The notes beneath the pieces are model-generated. The model saw only the letters and a program-made list of their open reading frames with translations. It was not told the origin of the DNA and searched no databases. A program made the position numbers and the translations under genes. A stretch of DNA of 47,247 nucleotides, from the NCBI GenBank assembly GCA_030019255.1, contig JASEFK010000002.1, positions 1-47,247 of the forward strand, in the 5' to 3' direction. Of the stretch, positions 16,837-24,377 are shown piece by piece (position 1 is the stretch's first letter; every line of letters starts with the position of its first letter). This DNA is from Actinomycetota bacterium. Lineage in GTDB: Bacteria; Actinomycetota; Geothermincolia; Geothermincolales; RBG-13-55-18.

Positions 16837-17253
16837 ATGAGTAACGCCGGGCGGTCCGGGCGGTGGGCTGCGTCGCTCAAGAGGTGGTGGGCTCCGGGCG
16901 ACGTGATCCTGGTCCTGGCCGTGGGATTCCTGAGCGTCTTCCTCATCCTGCACGGCGCCAGCCGGGCGGGAGGGTCGAACCTCAAGGTGCGCGTCCTGGC
17001 CGACGGCCGGAAGGTGGCCGAACTGGACCTTCCGCAGGGAAAGCGATCCCTGGCCGTGGACGGTTACCAGGGGAAGAGTTACCTGGAGATCGAGGGCTGG
17101 AGGGTGCGCATGGTGGACTCCGCCTGCCCGGACAAACTGTGCGTGCGCACGGGATGGATATCCCGTCCCGGGGAGAGCATCGTCTGCCTTCCCAACCGGG
17201 TGGTCATCGAGGTGGTGAGCGGCGAAGGTGGCCCCGATGTCGTCAACCGCTGA
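16837..17253 (+). CDS. NusG domain II-containing membrane-anchored protein
   Basis: 138 residues. One transmembrane helix (about 23-40, DVILVLAVGFLSVFLILHG) is followed by an extracytoplasmic beta domain with the PF07009 cysteine pattern ACPDKLCVRTG ... IVCLPNRVVIEV. Such NusG-II proteins are usually next to the Gx transporter family gene, exactly as here, and are often found near Rnf or flavin-based redox genes. The function is unproven; a thiol or ligand-handling lipoprotein-like partner of the transporter is likely. GAGGAGGA stands at good distance from ATG 16837; the frame's earlier ATG at 16780 has no such site. The next gene overlaps its end by 17 bases. Confidence 0.88.
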   Translation: MSNAGRSGRWAASLKRWWAPGDVILVLAVGFLSVFLILHGASRAGGSNLKVRVLADGRKVAELDLPQGKRSLAVDGYQGKSYLEIEGWRVRMVDSACPDKLCVRTGWISRPGESIVCLPNRVVIEVVSGEGGPDVVNR

Positions 17254-18760
17254 GCTGAGCCCTCTCCACGGGATACCCCCCTCCGACCGCCGTGCCTACT
17301 TGATCAGTCGCCTGGGCCTGCTGGTGACCCTGGGCCTGGTGCTGCAGATCCTTGAGGGCATGCTGCCTCCCATTCTTCCCCTGCCCGGCGCCAAGCTGGG
17401 GCTGGCCAACCTGGCCACCCTGGTAGCCCTCTTCGTCCTGGGACCCTGGGAAGCCCTGGTCGTCAACCTGCTCCGCTGCCTTCTGGGCGGGCTGCTGCGG
17501 GGAAGTTTTGTGGGCCTGACCATAAGCCTGGCCGCCGGAACGGCCGCCACCCTGGTGATGATGGCCGTATACGTCGCAAGGCCCCCGGGGATGACCCTCA
17601 CGGGACTGAGCATCGCCGGCGCCGTTTCCCACAACGCCGCACAGCTGGGGGTAGCCGTATGGCTAGTGGGTTTTCCGGGCCTTACACACTACCTTCCCTT
17701 CCTCCTCCTCCTGGCCCTGCCCACCGGCTTTCTGGTCGGCGTGCTGGCCCGCAGGTTGCTCCTGTCCCTGGGCCCCCTGTCCTCATTCTCCGCGGTTCCG
17801 TCTCGCCGCGCCCGCGGCAGTGGGGACGCCCAACGGGTTAACCTGCAGGGGAGGCCGCCCGCGCTTCCGGCCTCCCTCCAGGCGGAACCAATCCCCAATG
17901 AAAGGGAAGGAAGGGCCGGGCGGGAAGGCAAACCGGCCGTCCTCCTGGAAGGGGTTACCATGTGGTTTCCCGGGAGGGAGGATCGCCCAGCCCTCGCCGA
18001 CCTCAACCTGCGGGTGGAGGAAGGGGAGTTCGTGGCGCTCACGGGGCTCAACGGTTCCGGGAAATCCACCCTCTGCCGCCTGGTGAACGGACTCCTGCTT
18101 CCCGGGCGGGGAAGGGTGCTGGTGTACGGACTGGATACCTCGGAGCCGGGCGACCTCCGCGAGATCCGCCGCCGCGTGGGCATGATACTGCAGGATCCCG
18201 ACCACCAGGTGGTGGGCGCCACCGTGGAGGACGACGTGGCCTTCGGCCCCGAAAACCTGGGGCTTCCCCGCGAGGAGATAGCCCTGCGGGTGGAGGAGGC
18301 CCTGCGCCTGGCAGGCGTCGCCCACCTGCGCGACCGCCAGCCGCACCTGCTCTCGCTGGGGGAGAAGAAGAGGGTGGCCCTGGCCGGGGTGCTGGCCATG
18401 CGCCCCCGCATCATCCTCTCCGATGAATCCACCTCCATGCTGGACCCCGCGGGCCGGGCTGAGTTCCTGGACCTCCTCCAGCGCTGGCGAGAGGAGTGGA
18501 TCATCACCCTGCTGCACGTCACCCACCGCCCGGAGGAATTCCTGCTCGCCGACCGCCTGGTGCTTCTGGAGGAGGGAAGGGTGTCCTTCGACGGCCCGCC
18601 CCAACTTTTCCTCTCCCGGCCCGAGCTCCGGGACCGCATCGCGGCGAGCGAGCCGGAACCCCTGCTCCTGTCCCGGGAACTGCGTAAGAAAGGATGGACG
18701 CTGCCCGAGTACCCCCGCGGCGTGGATGATATCCTGGAGGGCTTATGGGCCTCGCCCTGA
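17237..18760 (+). CDS. ECF transporter: Gx-family S component fused to EcfA ATPase
   Basis: 507 residues. Residues about 20-185 are a six-helix membrane domain of the Gx transporter family (PF07456, historically heptaprenyl-diphosphate synthase component I): PGAKLGLANLATLVALF, LRCLLGGLLRGSF, SIAGAVSHNAAQLGVAVW. A hydrophilic linker (about 190-235) leads to an ABC ATPase with Walker A GLNGSGKST (K276), the Q-loop QDPDHQVVGAT, signature LSLGE (372-376) and Walker B LSDES (D396, E397). The signature and Walker B differ slightly from the usual LSGGQ and LDEP. The transported substrate is unknown. The start is ATG 17237 behind AAGG; GTG 17228 would add three residues. The order is NusG-II, S-EcfA, EcfA, EcfT with overlapping ends, one operon. 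Confidence 0.88.
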   Translation: MSSTAELSPLHGIPPSDRRAYLISRLGLLVTLGLVLQILEGMLPPILPLPGAKLGLANLATLVALFVLGPWEALVVNLLRCLLGGLLRGSFVGLTISLAAGTAATLVMMAVYVARPPGMTLTGLSIAGAVSHNAAQLGVAVWLVGFPGLTHYLPFLLLLALPTGFLVGVLARRLLLSLGPLSSFSAVPSRRARGSGDAQRVNLQGRPPALPASLQAEPIPNEREGRAGREGKPAVLLEGVTMWFPGREDRPALADLNLRVEEGEFVALTGLNGSGKSTLCRLVNGLLLPGRGRVLVYGLDTSEPGDLREIRRRVGMILQDPDHQVVGATVEDDVAFGPENLGLPREEIALRVEEALRLAGVAHLRDRQPHLLSLGEKKRVALAGVLAMRPRIILSDESTSMLDPAGRAEFLDLLQRWREEWIITLLHVTHRPEEFLLADRLVLLEEGRVSFDGPPQLFLSRPELRDRIAASEPEPLLLSRELRKKGWTLPEYPRGVDDILEGLWASP

Positions 18761-19602
18761 GGAACGTCCATTTCTCCTACCATCCCGGTACTCCCCTAGC
18801 CAGGGAGGTGCTGCGCGGCGTAGACCTGGAGATCCGGGAAGGCGAGATACTCTTTCTACTGGGTCCAAGCGGTTGCGGAAAATCCACCCTTCTCCTGGTG
18901 GCGGCGGGACTGCTCACTCCCCAGCGGGGCACCTTGCTCCTGGACGGGAAGCCTTGTGACGGGGCGGGGGGCGCCCGGGCACGTTTGAGGCAGGAGGTGG
19001 GATTGCTCCTTCAGTCGCCGGAGGATCAGCTCTTCGCGGACACAGTGGAAGCGGACGTAGCTTTCGGCCTGCGCCGCGCCGGCCTCTCCCCCCGGGAGGT
19101 TAAGGAGAAAACGGCCGCGGCCCTGCGGTCCGTGGGGCTGGAACCCTCCCTTTATTTCCCGCTTTCGCCCTTCGGGCTCAGCCGTGGTGAGATGCGCCGG
19201 GTGGCCCTGGCCGGGGTGCTGGTGAGGGAACCCCGGCTGCTCTTCCTCGACGAGCCCTTCTCCGGCCTGGACGGCGAGGGGCGGAAACGGCTCGCCGCCC
19301 TCCTGCGCGAGCTGCGCGGCGCCGGCGCGGGCATCCTCTTCGTGACCCACGAATGGGAGGAGGTCGACCTCCTGGCGGACCGGGCGGCGGTGCTCTTCGA
19401 GGGGCGCCTGCTCCTGCAGGGGAAAAAGGAAAGGGTGCTCGGGGACCGGGAGGGGCTGCGCCGCGCCGGCCTGGAGCCCCCGCCCCGCGTGGAGCTTCTC
19501 CACCGCCTGCGATCCAGGTGCCCCTCCCTTCCCCCCTACGCCCGCGACGCGAAGGAAGCGGCGGAGAAAATCGATGCCTTGATGAGGGGTGATAGGGGAT
19601 GA
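18745..19602 (+). CDS. ecfA2: ECF transporter second ATPase
   Basis: 285 residues. Walker A LGPSGCGKST (39-48), Q-loop QSPEDQLFADTVEADVAFG (the ECF-type Q-x-P-x-x-Q-x-F form), signature LSRGEMRRVALAG, Walker B LLFLDEP and switch His in FVTHEWEEVD are all present, so the site is complete. It pairs with the ATPase half of the fusion protein to energise uptake. The ATG lies 16 bases inside the end of the fusion gene. The C-terminal about 35 residues are specific to ECF ATPases and probably contact the T component. Confidence 0.92.
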   Translation: MGLALRNVHFSYHPGTPLAREVLRGVDLEIREGEILFLLGPSGCGKSTLLLVAAGLLTPQRGTLLLDGKPCDGAGGARARLRQEVGLLLQSPEDQLFADTVEADVAFGLRRAGLSPREVKEKTAAALRSVGLEPSLYFPLSPFGLSRGEMRRVALAGVLVREPRLLFLDEPFSGLDGEGRKRLAALLRELRGAGAGILFVTHEWEEVDLLADRAAVLFEGRLLLQGKKERVLGDREGLRRAGLEPPPRVELLHRLRSRCPSLPPYARDAKEAAEKIDALMRGDRG

Positions 19603-20399
19603 GGAACCTTCAGCGCATCCGGATCGGACAGTATTACCCTCTATCCTCTCCCGTGCACCGCCTGGACCCCAGGACCAAGCTGGCCTGCACCCTGGCCCTC
19701 CTGATAAGCGCCTTCCTGGTGCGCCGCCCGGGGGGCATGGTCCTCCTCCTGGTCTTCTGCCTAGCCGTCGTTTACCTGGCCAAGCTCCCCCCGGGGCAGA
19801 CCCTTTCCTCCCTGCGCTCGGTGGCCGTCCTCCTCCTGATCACTGGGGTCGCCCAGCTCCTCTTCTCCCCCGGGCGGGAGATATGGAGATGGGGGCTCCT
19901 TTCCGTCACCAATACCGGGCTGGAGAATGGAGTGCTCTACTCCCTGCGGCTGGCCCTGGCCGTCCTGCTCCTGGGCATACTCACCATGACCACCGGACCG
20001 GTGGAGATGCTCTCCGGCCTGGAGTCCCTGGCCGCCCCCCTGCACAGGCTGGGCTTTCCTGTCCGGGACATGGCCATGATCCTGACCGCCGCCTTCCGCT
20101 TCCTGCCCCTCCTCCTGGGTCGCGCCGGGGACATAGCCCTGGCCCAGGAGGCGCGGGGTGCCGATCTCTCCGGCCGCAATCCCATTAGGCGGGTGTTAAA
20201 CCTCGTCCCCCTGCTGGTCCCCCTCTTCTCCGCCTGCTTCCGCGACGCCGAGGAGCTGGGTGCCGCCCTGGCCGCCCGGGGTTACCAGGGCGAAGCGAGC
20301 CGCACCCACTACCGGGCGATGCGCTTCCGGCGCGCGGACTTGGCCGCCCTCGCGGCAGTAGCGGGGGTAGTGGCCCTCTCCCTGTGGCTTCCAGCCTGA
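19599..20399 (+). CDS. ecfT: ECF transporter T component
   Basis: 266 residues with several hydrophobic helices (LACTLALLISAFLV, GMVLLLVFCLAVVYL, VAVLLLITGVAQLLF, ALAVLLLGILTMTTG and a C-terminal ALAAVAGVVALSLWL). The opening SPVHRLDPRTKLACTL is the family N-terminus, and two Ala-Arg coupling motifs are visible, AQEARGADL and AALAARGY, that dock into the ATPase pair. Overlap ATGA with ecfA2 indicates coupled translation. Together with the preceding three genes it forms a complete ECF system with its own dedicated S component. Confidence 0.92.
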   Translation: MRNLQRIRIGQYYPLSSPVHRLDPRTKLACTLALLISAFLVRRPGGMVLLLVFCLAVVYLAKLPPGQTLSSLRSVAVLLLITGVAQLLFSPGREIWRWGLLSVTNTGLENGVLYSLRLALAVLLLGILTMTTGPVEMLSGLESLAAPLHRLGFPVRDMAMILTAAFRFLPLLLGRAGDIALAQEARGADLSGRNPIRRVLNLVPLLVPLFSACFRDAEELGAALAARGYQGEASRTHYRAMRFRRADLAALAAVAGVVALSLWLPA

Positions 20400-20416
20400 A
20401 GAACCGGGATCCGGGC

Positions 20417-21070
20417 TCAACGCAGGGCTTGGACCAGGAAGTCCTCCCAGGGCACCTGGACCATGAAGTGGTCGTTGAAGTCCTTGATCATCACGTACAT
20501 CCAGTAGAGGCCGTAGATGCCGCAGGTGACGAGGGTGAGGATCAGGAAGGTGACGAAATCCCGCCGGGGCACGGAAGGCACCGCCTGCCCGGCTTCCGCG
20601 GCCAGCCCCAGCTTGGCCAGCGCCCCGCTCATCAGGGTGAAGAACTGGGCCTCCAGGACGTCGTGCTGCACGTAATCCTGCATGAGCAGGTAGTAGAGGA
20701 TCAGGTAGCCGATCCCGGTGAACATGCAGATGAGAAGCCAGATGGCAGCCCCCCGCTCCACAGCCATGGCGGCCATCTGCATGCGCACCTGCTCCAGCTG
20801 GGCAAGTTCCGGGGCAATGAGCTCCTCCCTGCCCTGGGCCCTGGCCCGCAGGGCGGCTACCGCGGCGTCGGCCACCCCGGCCATGCGCCGGAAATGTTCG
20901 TCCCTCCTCTGTACCAGCTTGTAGACGATGTACAGGCCGTAGATACCGCAGGTGACGATGGAGAGCAGGATGGCCGTCCCGGGATCGGTGATGAAATCCG
21001 TGCTCGCCCGGGCTCCCACCTGGTATTCGAGGGAGTTCCCAGCTTGCACCGCGTAGGGGACATCTTCCAT
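20417..21070 (-). CDS. DUF4234 membrane protein with internal duplication
   Basis: 217 residues from the ATG at 21070. Two copies of a DUF4234-like hairpin are visible: residues about 25-60 (DFITDP ... TCGIYGLYIVYKLVQRRDEHF) and about 171-204 (DFVTFLI ... TCGIYGLYWMYVMIKDFNDHF), sharing TCGIYGLY. Between them is a charged helical region and a further hydrophobic segment (AAIWLLICMFTGIGYLILYYLL). DUF4234 proteins are small membrane proteins of unknown role. GGAGG lies upstream, slightly far from this ATG; an upstream in-frame start at 21097 would overlap less favourably. It is 36 bases downstream of the DUF2752 gene and probably in the same transcript; it converges with ecfT. Confidence 0.78.
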   Translation of the reverse strand: MEDVPYAVQAGNSLEYQVGARASTDFITDPGTAILLSIVTCGIYGLYIVYKLVQRRDEHFRRMAGVADAAVAALRARAQGREELIAPELAQLEQVRMQMAAMAVERGAAIWLLICMFTGIGYLILYYLLMQDYVQHDVLEAQFFTLMSGALAKLGLAAEAGQAVPSVPRRDFVTFLILTLVTCGIYGLYWMYVMIKDFNDHFMVQVPWEDFLVQALR

Positions 21071-21106
21071 GCTTACTTCTTTCCTCCTTCCCAACACATG
21101 AGCCGA

Positions 21107-21601
21107 TCAAACTTCCACGCCGAAGAGCAGCAGTCGGGCCACCCAGGCCGCCGCAAGCAAGACCAATCCTGCTCTCGCCAGGCGCCTCCGGGCCTCTTCC
21201 CCTGGCCGGGGCAGCAAAGGTCGTCCGACCACCCACTCCAGGAAAAGCCCCAGGGTGACCACCGTCACCAGGAAATACAATGGTGGGCCCAGCAAGTGGT
21301 AACGGAAGGCCTCCGCGAGGCGTCCATGGGAGGCGGCGGCGAAGCTGCGCGACATCCCGCACAGCAGGCAGGGAAGGCCGGTGAGGTGGCGGAAAAGACA
21401 CCCGGGGGAGAGGCGTTCCACCCACCCCTGCAGGTAGGGATAGAGAAAGGAGGCGGCGAGGACCAGGGTTCCTCCCGCCAGGAACGCCTCATCCTCATCC
21501 CGGACGAAGCGGCCGCTCGCCAGCCGTCTGACTTCCGTCGGCGAGCCTCTCCCCGGTTCCTTAACCGGCATTTCACTACATGACATATGTTGCCAGCTCA
21601 T
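21107..21601 (-). CDS. DUF2752 membrane protein
   Basis: About 164 residues. The DUF2752 core is clear: GCLFRHLTGLPCLLCGMSRS, equivalent to the family's CPxxxxTGxxCPxCGxTRA block, followed by FAAASHGRLAEAFRYHLLGPPLYF and hydrophobic helices. The role is unknown; members are two- to three-helix membrane proteins. The N-terminus is uncertain: several in-frame ATGs (21601, 21586, 21571) lack a good ribosome site, and an extension to 21808 is unlike protein. The next gene, DUF4234, follows after 36 bases, and the pair is divergent from the prepilin-like gene. Confidence 0.65.
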   Translation of the reverse strand: MSWQHMSCSEMPVKEPGRGSPTEVRRLASGRFVRDEDEAFLAGGTLVLAASFLYPYLQGWVERLSPGCLFRHLTGLPCLLCGMSRSFAAASHGRLAEAFRYHLLGPPLYFLVTVVTLGLFLEWVVGRPLLPRPGEEARRRLARAGLVLLAAAWVARLLLFGVEV

Positions 21602-21906
21602 TTCATTCTTCGCGGTCCTGGAATCCCCGGAGACAGGAGCACTCGCCCGGTGGCCGAACGCCGTCCCTTCTCCAGCTACCGAAAGACAGCTTCCAGGAAA
21701 TGCGGTTTTTCGTCCTTCCCCTGGCCCCGCTCCCGGTACTCCGTTCCTATTTTCAGGTCCTGCTCCGCAATCCTTTTTTTTATTATTCCCCGGTGGAGCC
21801 GAAATCATGTAAACAAAATAGTCCGGGGTCGGAAGGTCGAAGACCAGGCGGAATGTTCAAGGAGATAAATATATGCACCGAGAATTAAGAAGGCAAAGGA
21901 TGGTGG
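21602..21906. other. Divergent intergenic region between DUF2752 and prepilin-like genes
   Basis: It contains an AT-rich tract (T-run at about 21773-21783) and a second strong ribosome site, AAGGAG at 21858, seven to eight bases before an ATG at 21873 that opens only a frame shadowing the prepilin gene. Promoters for both directions should lie here; none stood out. Confidence 0.4.
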
Positions 21907-22248
21907 ATGATGAGAAGCCGGCGCCATGGCGAGCAGGATGGTTTCTCCGTCGTGGAGATGATGATGGTCCTCCTGATCATCGGCATCCTCCTGGGCATCG
22001 CCTTCGTCTCCTATTCCTTCTCCCTGGACCGCACCAGGCAGACCGCCTGCCGCGCCAACCTCAAGACCATAAGGGAGGCGATCCGTATGTACGAGGCCAA
22101 GAACGGAGCCTACCCCCCTTCCCTCCGGGACCTGGCACCCGAGTACTTGGAGGGGGGCTTCGACTTCCGCTGCCCCAGGTCGGGACAGGATTACCTCTAC
22201 GATCCGTTGGAGGGCGAGGTACGGTGTCCGTATCACCAGGACCTGTGA
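21907..22248 (+). CDS. Type IV prepilin-like / pseudopilin protein (GspG-like)
   Basis: 113 residues. A short basic leader ends in the class III signal peptide with cleavage after G12 (QDG|FSVVE), the required Glu at mature position 5 (E17), and then the hydrophobic helix MMMVLLIIGILLGIAFVSY. The C-terminal globular part has an alpha/beta GspG-like pattern (LKTIREAIRMYEAKNGAYPPS) and a Cys pair. It would be cleaved by a prepilin peptidase and assembled in a pilus or type II secretion pseudopilus; none of that machinery is in the window. AAAGGA is six bases upstream. The degenerate GGDEF gene follows after 22 bases. Confidence 0.85.
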   Translation: MMRSRRHGEQDGFSVVEMMMVLLIIGILLGIAFVSYSFSLDRTRQTACRANLKTIREAIRMYEAKNGAYPPSLRDLAPEYLEGGFDFRCPRSGQDYLYDPLEGEVRCPYHQDL

Positions 22249-22270
22249 CCTTCGGGAGGAAGGAAAGCCC

Positions 22271-23059
22271 ATGAGATACGCCAAGTTCGAGCGCCTGATA
22301 CTCCTGGTGATGAGCCTGGCCGTCGCGGCCATGGCGGTGGGAATGGCGGTGCAGAAGACGGACGCCGTGGAGGTCCTGGGTCACTGCCTCATGCTGGTGG
22401 TCGTGGTGGCCAGCCTCTACGGGGGCAAGCGAGGGGCCGCCTTCTCCTTCCTCCTCTCCCTCGTCATCTATACCGCTTCCCGCCTGGCGTGGAGGGGGGA
22501 ATTCCAGGGCGGGGTGCTCGTCCAGCTGATAGGGGCCAAGTTCCTGGTCTACGGGGTACTGGCCTTCCTCTGTTACTACATACGCGTCCAGTTCCGCTAC
22601 TTCTTCGTGAAGATGGAGGAACAGGACCTGGTGGACGACGAGACCCAGGTGGGGAACGCCCGATTCCTGCACCGGGAGATACGGCACCGCATCCTGGAGC
22701 ACGAGAGGTACGGGAAACCCTTCTCCCTGGTGATCTTCTCCTTCGATCCCGCCCTTCTCTCCCGGATGAGGAGCAGGGAAGTAAAGATACTCCGGGACAT
22801 TACGGTCAACGTGCTCAAGAGCGACACCCGCGCCGTGGACGAACTCGCCCGGGTGGAAAACCGACTGGTGGTCCTCCTCCCCAACGTGGGACCGGAAGGG
22901 GCTCGGGCCTGCGGCGCCCGCCTGGGGGACAAGATAAACGGGATGCTCACCGGCCGGGAGAAAGAAGGCCCAGCCGAGGTCCGGGTGACCGTCAGCTCCT
23001 ATCCCGAGGACCGCGAAACAATCGAGGGATTCCTCACCGAACTGGCAAAGGTCCTTTAG
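22271..23059 (+). CDS. Membrane protein with degenerate GGDEF-like domain
   Basis: 262 residues. Residues 1-115 contain three or four transmembrane helices (LILLVMSLAVAAMAVG, LGHCLMLVVVVASLY, AAFSFLLSLVIY, FLVYGVLAFLCYYI). The cytoplasmic part follows the diguanylate-cyclase layout: DDETQVGNARFLHREI in place of D-x-LTGLPNRR, then FSLVIFSFDP, and AVDELARVENRLVVLLPN where a GGDEF loop would lie. The catalytic GGDEF residues and the FK..ND metal-site region are missing, so cyclase activity is unlikely; a sensory or structural role beside the pilin-like protein is inferred. GGAGGAAGGAAAG precedes the ATG. Confidence 0.7.
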   Translation: MRYAKFERLILLVMSLAVAAMAVGMAVQKTDAVEVLGHCLMLVVVVASLYGGKRGAAFSFLLSLVIYTASRLAWRGEFQGGVLVQLIGAKFLVYGVLAFLCYYIRVQFRYFFVKMEEQDLVDDETQVGNARFLHREIRHRILEHERYGKPFSLVIFSFDPALLSRMRSREVKILRDITVNVLKSDTRAVDELARVENRLVVLLPNVGPEGARACGARLGDKINGMLTGREKEGPAEVRVTVSSYPEDRETIEGFLTELAKVL

Positions 23060-23073
23060 TCCACCCACGCCAT

Positions 23074-23103
23074 CCGTCCTCGGAGGCTCGTGCCCGGGAC
23101 TTC
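23074..23103 (+). repeat. 30-bp direct repeat, copy 1
   Basis: Copy 1 of a 30-bp element that recurs at 23149-23178 with two mismatches. It contains the near-palindrome CCTCGGAGG. The pair lies between the 3' ends of two converging genes, 75 bases apart. Confidence 0.7.
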
Positions 23104-23148
23104 ATCTTTGAGGTACATAGGGAGTGCTCGATTCGCTGAACCAGCCTG

Positions 23149-23178
23149 CCGTCCTCGGAGGCTCGTGTCCGGGGCTTC
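23149..23178 (+). repeat. 30-bp direct repeat, copy 2
   Basis: Second copy (28 of 30 identical) of the element at 23074-23103. Differences are c/t and a/g transitions. No coding or promoter function is apparent. Confidence 0.7.
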
Positions 23179-23197
23179 GCCCAGAGAGAAGAAAAAT

Positions 23198-23650
23198 CTA
23201 ATCCGTTCCCTTTCGCCCCTCGGTCAGGGAAGGGCCCTTCCCAAACACGGAAATCACACGAGGGTGGATAACCCTCTTCCCCGCCAGCCTGACGCTCCAC
23301 CAGAAGGAGCCTCCTCCGGCGGCCGCCGCGGTGATAACCGCCGCGCCCTGGTGAACGCTTCCACCAACGGCGAGGAAGAGGAAGTACACGAGCAGGTAAG
23401 CGGCGGCCATGGATAGGAGGGGAATCCCGAAGGCCGCAAGGAAGGAGAGGAGCACGGCGCGGTCGGGGATGTCCAGAACCACCTCCTCCCCCTCTTGGGC
23501 TCCCGTTTCGTCGTGGGCCGTGAACTCAACCTCCCGGCCGCCGCACCGGGAAAAGATACCGCACGCTCCGCATTCGGCGCATTCCGCTCCCGCCACGCGC
23601 ACCCGGACCCGCCCGTCCTCGCGGCCGACGACCAGACCCCTGCATTCCAT
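23198..23650 (-). CDS. RseC/MucC-family membrane protein
   Basis: 150 residues. An N-terminal beta domain with the cysteine cluster C24, C27, C30, C36 (CAECGACGIFSRC) is followed by two transmembrane helices (about 66-90 and 95-117) and a basic tail, the SoxR-reducing-system RseC layout. RseC proteins act with Rnf/Rsx complexes in reducing SoxR, and many anaerobes keep the gene near rnf. Here it lies 0.7 kb from rnfC on the opposite strand. No Shine-Dalgarno precedes the ATG; a TATACT box ends six bases before it, so it is probably leaderless. It sits against two tandem palindromes. Confidence 0.85.
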   Translation of the reverse strand: MECRGLVVGREDGRVRVRVAGAECAECGACGIFSRCGGREVEFTAHDETGAQEGEEVVLDIPDRAVLLSFLAAFGIPLLSMAAAYLLVYFLFLAVGGSVHQGAAVITAAAAGGGSFWWSVRLAGKRVIHPRVISVFGKGPSLTEGRKGTD

Positions 23651-23691
23651 GGGTCAAGTATAAGACCCGGGGTCAAGCTGATATAAGACCC
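23651..23691. repeat. Two tandem GGGTC/GACCC palindromes at the RseC start codon
   Basis: GGGTCAAGTATAAGACCC (23651-23668) and a four-base-longer version at 23670-23691 share GGGTCAA and ATAAGACCC arms. The first directly abuts the RseC-like ATG and embeds its putative -10 box. They could be operators; similar GGGGTCA motifs recur at 24253 and 32321, so they may instead be mobile palindromic repeats. Confidence 0.6.
23657..23662 (-). promoter_or_regulatory. -10 box of RseC-like gene (leaderless type)
   Basis: TATACT on the minus strand, then TGACCC and the ATG. Initiation would fall on the A of the start codon. No convincing -35 is visible. Confidence 0.45.
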
Positions 23692-24377
23692 GAGGCGGAG
23701 GTCGATTAACCCCCAAAGGAGGATACCTCCATATTGCCCTCCCGAAGCCTTTGTCTGATGGGCCAAGATTAGCCAGGTCGCCCTAGTATGGAAATTCTGC
23801 AGGACCAAGGCCGGTGCCTGCCCGATCAATACCGGCAAGTACGGAGTATACTCGTGCTATCCGTCGTTTCTCGGCAACCTTGTTAAAATCTCCGGTACAG
23901 GAATCTGCCTGGTCACGGGGAACAGCCATTCGCACCCAGGGAAGCCGAAGTCGGAAATCCAGGCATTGGACGGGCGTTAGCCCGCAACATAGCCATGGAC
24001 CAAATTTGTTTTTATCAACTTGACGCTGCCGAAACCCAGCCGACCAATATCAACAGCCGATAAACTTGTCTCCTCTTCATCGGGCCCCGCAGCCCAGGCC
24101 ACAAAGGCCGTATTCCCGCCGTTCACCCCGGTAAGCATCGTCTCCTCCCCACCACCGCGTCCCGCAGCCGGAAGCCTTATGGTCTTCATCCCCGCCGTTT
24201 TCCGGACCCCGGACATGTCACCGGTCACCCGACCAGGTATAAACAATTTTCGGGGTCATTAAAAATTTTTTTGGAAATTTCGAAAAAACCCTGGACATCA
24301 CCTGGGGCAAGGGTTAAATTACAATACGGTTTTATTGTGCTCGGAACAGGCGGTTTTCCCGCGGACATGGAGCATCA
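23692..24377. other. Gene-poor region upstream of rnfC
   Basis: Nearly 700 bases without a convincing gene. Base composition is less G+C-rich than the neighbours, with an A/T tract at 24259-24289. An 89-codon minus-strand frame at 23977-24246 has somewhat protein-like composition (GNTAFVAWAAGPDEEET) but no recognisable family and may be a gene remnant. The stretch is bracketed by related motifs, GTATAA followed by GGGGTCA, at 23658-23675 and 24236-24259. Upstream of rnfC, TGGACA (24292) and TTAAAT (24314) are a weak promoter candidate. Confidence 0.4.

Noticed and set aside
23977-24246. 89-codon minus-strand frame upstream of rnfC
   Set aside because: Composition is somewhat protein-like but there is no ribosome site, family or promoter; kept only as a possible remnant inside the intergenic entry.
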